Source: Holothuria scabra (lineage: Eukaryota > Echinodermata > Holothuroidea > Aspidochirotida > Holothuriidae). From it: DNA of 64,000 nt. The stretch's first letter is position 1; each line of letters opens with the position of its first letter. Of this stretch, positions 60,859-64,000 are shown piece by piece. The stretch covers positions 41,076,846 through 41,140,845 of the forward strand of contig CM074193.1 of the NCBI GenBank assembly GCA_037179385.1. The letters are read 5' to 3'. The notes under the pieces are model-generated. The model did not search any database, was not told where the DNA came from, and saw only the letters and a program-made list of their open reading frames with translations. The translations under genes were made by a program, and so were the position numbers.

Positions 60859-62904
60859 GTAAGCCCCTGGTCAACACTTAAATGGTAGCTAAGTCATCAC
60901 AAACGCCAAACCGTCATAAAGGGGGATACGGGTTGACACATCTTCTACAAAGGCGAACTTGTAGAAAACAGATCGTATAATATTGAATGAATCAGAATTA
61001 TGACAAATATATTGTCTTTCCTCTCTAAAACTAAGTAGGCCTACCAAGTTTTTGAGACTGATGTAACCATAAATCCATCTTGAGCAATGGAATTATGCCT
61101 TTGAGACAAAATATCATCCCTGAATCAATCCAATATCAAAACGAAAAGATGAAAAATAAAGAAAAACAAACCATACCCCATCAATAGGAATTCATGGTAT
61201 ACCACCTTCTTGACTCAAATTCTCTTTTAGAGAATGTGTCAATTTCAATTGCAACAGAATACTTAAAACTGTATCTTCTCTGCAAACTGTTAAACATATC
61301 AAACAAAAATTTGGTTCAAAATTGTTTTAATCTCCAATCATATAGTTTTATATACGAAATAGGGTTGTGACAGTTTGACCGTAAGGACTTTGTTTGCAAT
61401 ATCTCTTATAAGTAAGCAAAAGAGATAAACAGTGGGCTTCTCGATGAAAATACCCGTGAATATATGTACTGGCACCATGAGCACTTAGTAAATACATATG
61501 CAATTATTTCAGGAGTTATGAAGGCAACCATTCGTCACACCAAATAGCATTTTGACGTGGAATGGAGCAAACGGGACAACTCTTTTACTGACATTCAAAG
61601 ATACAGATAGATCATTTTTACACAGCATGCACTGCAGCGATTACATCTGCTTACACATATTGGCCATGTATGCTCACCAGGGTATACACTTAGGCAATAA
61701 ACTCAAATTGCGTCTGCACTCATAAAAAGGTTTGGAGAATTATGGGAAGGGGCTAGAAGGAAAAAGTTTGGGAGATTTAATCCCTCTTGAGTGAGAAAGT
61801 TTGGCTTTTTAGTTAGACGTAGCAAACTTTTCGAGAATCTGCGTACGTTTATCAGAGGCAACGATGCGAAACGAGGGCGCTCATCATCTTTGACGGTCAT
61901 TGAGCCCTAAAAATGTTCACGGCCCAGAGTTTTATACAATTTCAAATTCTTGTCCAAAACGAAAACAAAATAGTAAAAAATAGAAGCAATGTGTTTCGAT
62001 AACCCAACTTTTTTGCTTGAGGATTGCGGGATGAGAACAGTTTTAAAAAGAGTGACTAGAATGTCATTAAGTGATGTGCAGGTGACTTCTTTTTGATTAT
62101 GAGTATGATTCAGTATGAAGAACTTCCGTGGTTCTTACTTCTATTTGTTTTTATTTTAAGAATACGGAAGAAAAATAAAATAATAGTTCCAGCATTGATA
62201 GCAAATACTGAAATATACTTAAAAACGAGTTCAAATCGAAGTCGAGTCATACAATTAGGCTACAACGTGCCACACATGTGCGTATGAATTTATACTTGCT
62301 TCAAGTTGAGCAAATAAAATTTATGCGTTTTTTTCAAACTGGTGTGAACCATATAATAAAACCTCTTACAAAGATGTTTTTAAGGACTTAAACTCTTTTC
62401 TAAACACTTTGCAAACATGGTTAGATGTTCAGATGCTAAACTTGCCTGTGTCTTATTCCTAAAATTTCGATTACGTTTTAAAACACGTTTAATGCTAAAC
62501 GCTTAGTGTTAAATTGCCTAACACGTTTAGAATTGAAATGTGTTTACAAAGTGAAGATAACGTAAGTGTTTAATTGCTTAAAATGTTCTAGGATGAAGGT
62601 TTAAGATATTTGTTCACGAATGTTTATTCAACCATAGCTTTGTGTGTCATCATCATTAAATATAATTTCAGAGTTACAAATTACCAGACCAATTGCATTC
62701 TTTTAAGTATGCAGGTGGTGTGCTGGAAAGTACTTATTCATTCTTCTGAATACCATGCTCAATGATGACTGACATACTGTAGTGAAGGGACCTCGAAAGC
62801 GTTTTCTATCAATCGTGAAATATGTTCAGATCTAAAGGGATTATCCATGCGTGACGTCATATCTCTTAAAATCTGAACTTATTTGTTTTACTGGGAGGCG
62901 GTAA
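60859..62904. other. No supported gene apart from a repeat copy
   Basis: Holds a member of the GAAGCAATAA family and, at about 62480-62540, a dense cluster of AAACACGTTTA and CTAAACG words in both orientations. A CRE palindrome lies at 62852-62859, about 50 bases before the open frame at 62905. Confidence 0.4.
61575..61830 (+). repeat. Dispersed repeat, 'GAAGCAATAA' family, copy 4
   Basis: Shares ACACAGCATGCACTG, CTTAGGCAATAAACTC, AAGGTTTGGAGAATTATGGG and AGTTTGGGAGATTTAAT with the 42-kb copy. More diverged than copies 2 and 3. Confidence 0.55.
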
Positions 62905-63306
62905 GATGCGTTCCGTCTTTATGCGACGATCCCAACCGATGCCTTCGCCTGGCAATGTATCGGCTGTCCTGCCTGTCAATCCGGCCACGATATTATCACT
63001 ACGAAAACATTGATGAAGAATGTCTTATGGAGGCCTAATTACTACCCTGGTTTGATGCACAGGATTGCGTTACCTATAAAGTGGCGGGGAACAATGTTAA
63101 TTGAGTGCGCAATTATGCAAAGACCGTGGATAGTGATTTCTTATATTTCATTGGACTATTGTGCACAGTTAATATCACGTTTGCCGTCAGTTTCAGCTAT
63201 CAATCACGGTCTGTTTAGAAGAGTTGTTGAAAGGGCAACGATTAGTGTTACCCCAGCGACAGTAATTAGTGACACTAACAAAGTATACTATGCACCCTAC
63301 AACTAA
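62905..63306 (+). CDS. 133-codon open frame, possible terminal exon, unrecognised
   Basis: The longest open frame I found in the window, running from just after a TAA (62902-62904) to a TAA ending at 63306. An AG at 62904-62905 could be an acceptor (upstream TTATTTGTTTTACTGGG) but the tract is short. The region is GC-richer than its flanks. Residues include TDAFAWQCIGCPACQSGHD near the start (a CxxC pair), a hydrophobic stretch around IMQRPWIVISYISLDYCAQL, and an end at VISDTNKVYYAPYN. An AATAAA lies at 63436-63441. An alternative frame from ATG 62906 (MRSVFMRRSQPMPSPG…) is open for 35 codons, so a frameshifted pseudogene is possible. No family recognised. Confidence 0.35.
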   Translation, partial: DAFRLYATIPTDAFAWQCIGCPACQSGHDIITTKTLMKNVLWRPNYYPGLMHRIALPIKWRGTMLIECAIMQRPWIVISYISLDYCAQLISRLPSVSAINHGLFRRVVERATISVTPATVISDTNKVYYAPYN

Positions 63307-63435
63307 TGAGGGGCTAGTCCGTGTATCCTAAACTAGTCATATATTCAGTATCGTAATGGAAGAATCTGTTACGCAACGACGTGACCTAGCTTTAGCGTGA
63401 ACTTAGCATGAAACCTTGCTTCGAGAAAACTAGAA

Positions 63436-63441
63436 AATAAA
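63436..63441 (+). promoter_or_regulatory. Possible polyadenylation signal
   Basis: AATAAA about 130 bases after the stop at 63306. The word is common in AT-rich DNA, so its weight depends on the upstream frame being real. Confidence 0.25.
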
Positions 63442-64000
63442 CCCGACACATGTGAATACGCGGTCTTTGTCGATTATCTAGACTAACTTATCGCATATTT
63501 GTTCAAACCCTCAGAGACGGAATTGGGAGGGGGAATTGTTACTATCAACTTCAGTTCGAAAATTGACAGTAACTCCAATTCAATTGTGTCTTTTAGTTTT
63601 AGAGGACTGAAAAACTCCTTACTGAGAATGTTAAGATTTTAATCTCCCAAAACTGTTTAAAGTATTCCACAACTTTGTATCTGATTTTAAATAAGCCCCC
63701 ACTTGGACTGTCTGACTCTAAAGGAAACATAGAACAAGCAAAATAAAAGAAAAGTAGTGAATGTCCACAAAGTCTTCATTTATGAAGAAGTGATGACGTA
63801 TATGTGTAGCAGTATTGTTCATTGGCTATATTTCTGTTCAATCATGAAAAAAGACAGAAAATGCTTACATCGACTAATTAACCAGGTTAGTCACTTAGAG
63901 AGTAATTTAATATGGTAATATCTGATATATTCTATGCCAATGACCTAAAAATTGTGTCAAATTTAGTCAAGGGGCTCAATAGTTGTCAGAAATTTAGTCG
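63442..64000. other. No supported feature
   Basis: AT-rich, stop-rich in all frames, with no shared repeats noticed. Confidence 0.45.

Noticed and set aside
1..64000. CRISPR array, operons or other prokaryotic systems
   Set aside because: No regularly spaced direct repeats with unique spacers and no dense coding. The SINEs, splice signals and hAT-type insertions indicate an animal genome.

Overview
This window reads as eukaryotic, animal-like nuclear DNA. It is AT-rich, has no run of adjacent long open frames, and carries splice-flanked short open frames, tRNA-derived SINEs, cut-and-paste DNA transposons with clean target-site duplications, microsatellites and homopolymer runs. The mix of TTAGG-tailed tRNA-SINEs, hAT-type elements with long G runs, and many small inverted-repeat elements fits a marine invertebrate. 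An echinoderm is my best guess, but that assignment is weak and rests on no single diagnostic gene.

Coding content is sparse. The best-supported exons are both on the minus strand: a 250-bp unrecognised internal exon (39965-40214), and a 119-bp exon holding a start codon and signal peptide (23380-23498), which may splice to 21944-22128. Weaker plus-strand candidates are a two-membrane-segment exon (37858-38036), a 133-codon open frame with a downstream AATAAA (62905-63306), a possible first coding exon (17168), and short splice-bounded exons at 29553 and 60788. They cannot be joined into one gene, so the window probably holds pieces of several long-intron genes or mostly intergenic DNA.

The rest is dominated by mobile elements. 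0-13 kb: a tRNA-like head at the left edge, a foldback element (6.2-6.8 kb), a 58-bp tandem duplication, a CRE-carrying inverted-repeat element (7.7-8.15 kb), and SINEs A and B. 13-25 kb: SINE C, a palindromic GAGTGAA element, SINE D, a GC-rich foldback, a large inverted-repeat element (22.5-23.3 kb), and a 191-bp hAT-type element. 25-41 kb: mostly featureless DNA with a 155-bp element (32.0 kb), a second GAGTGAA element (33.1 kb) and the exon candidates. 41-51 kb is the densest part: a TA-flanked element inside an older repeat, an irregular tandem array, SINE E, a 2.09-kb hAT-type element, SINE F with a (TTAGG)n tail, and a 2.84-kb hAT-type element carrying a further nested element. 51-64 kb: a second copy of the 22.5-kb element, SINE G, a third CRE element, a ~365-bp tandem repeat and the terminal open frame.

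No transposase or reverse transcriptase coding sequence was recognised, so every element here looks non-autonomous.
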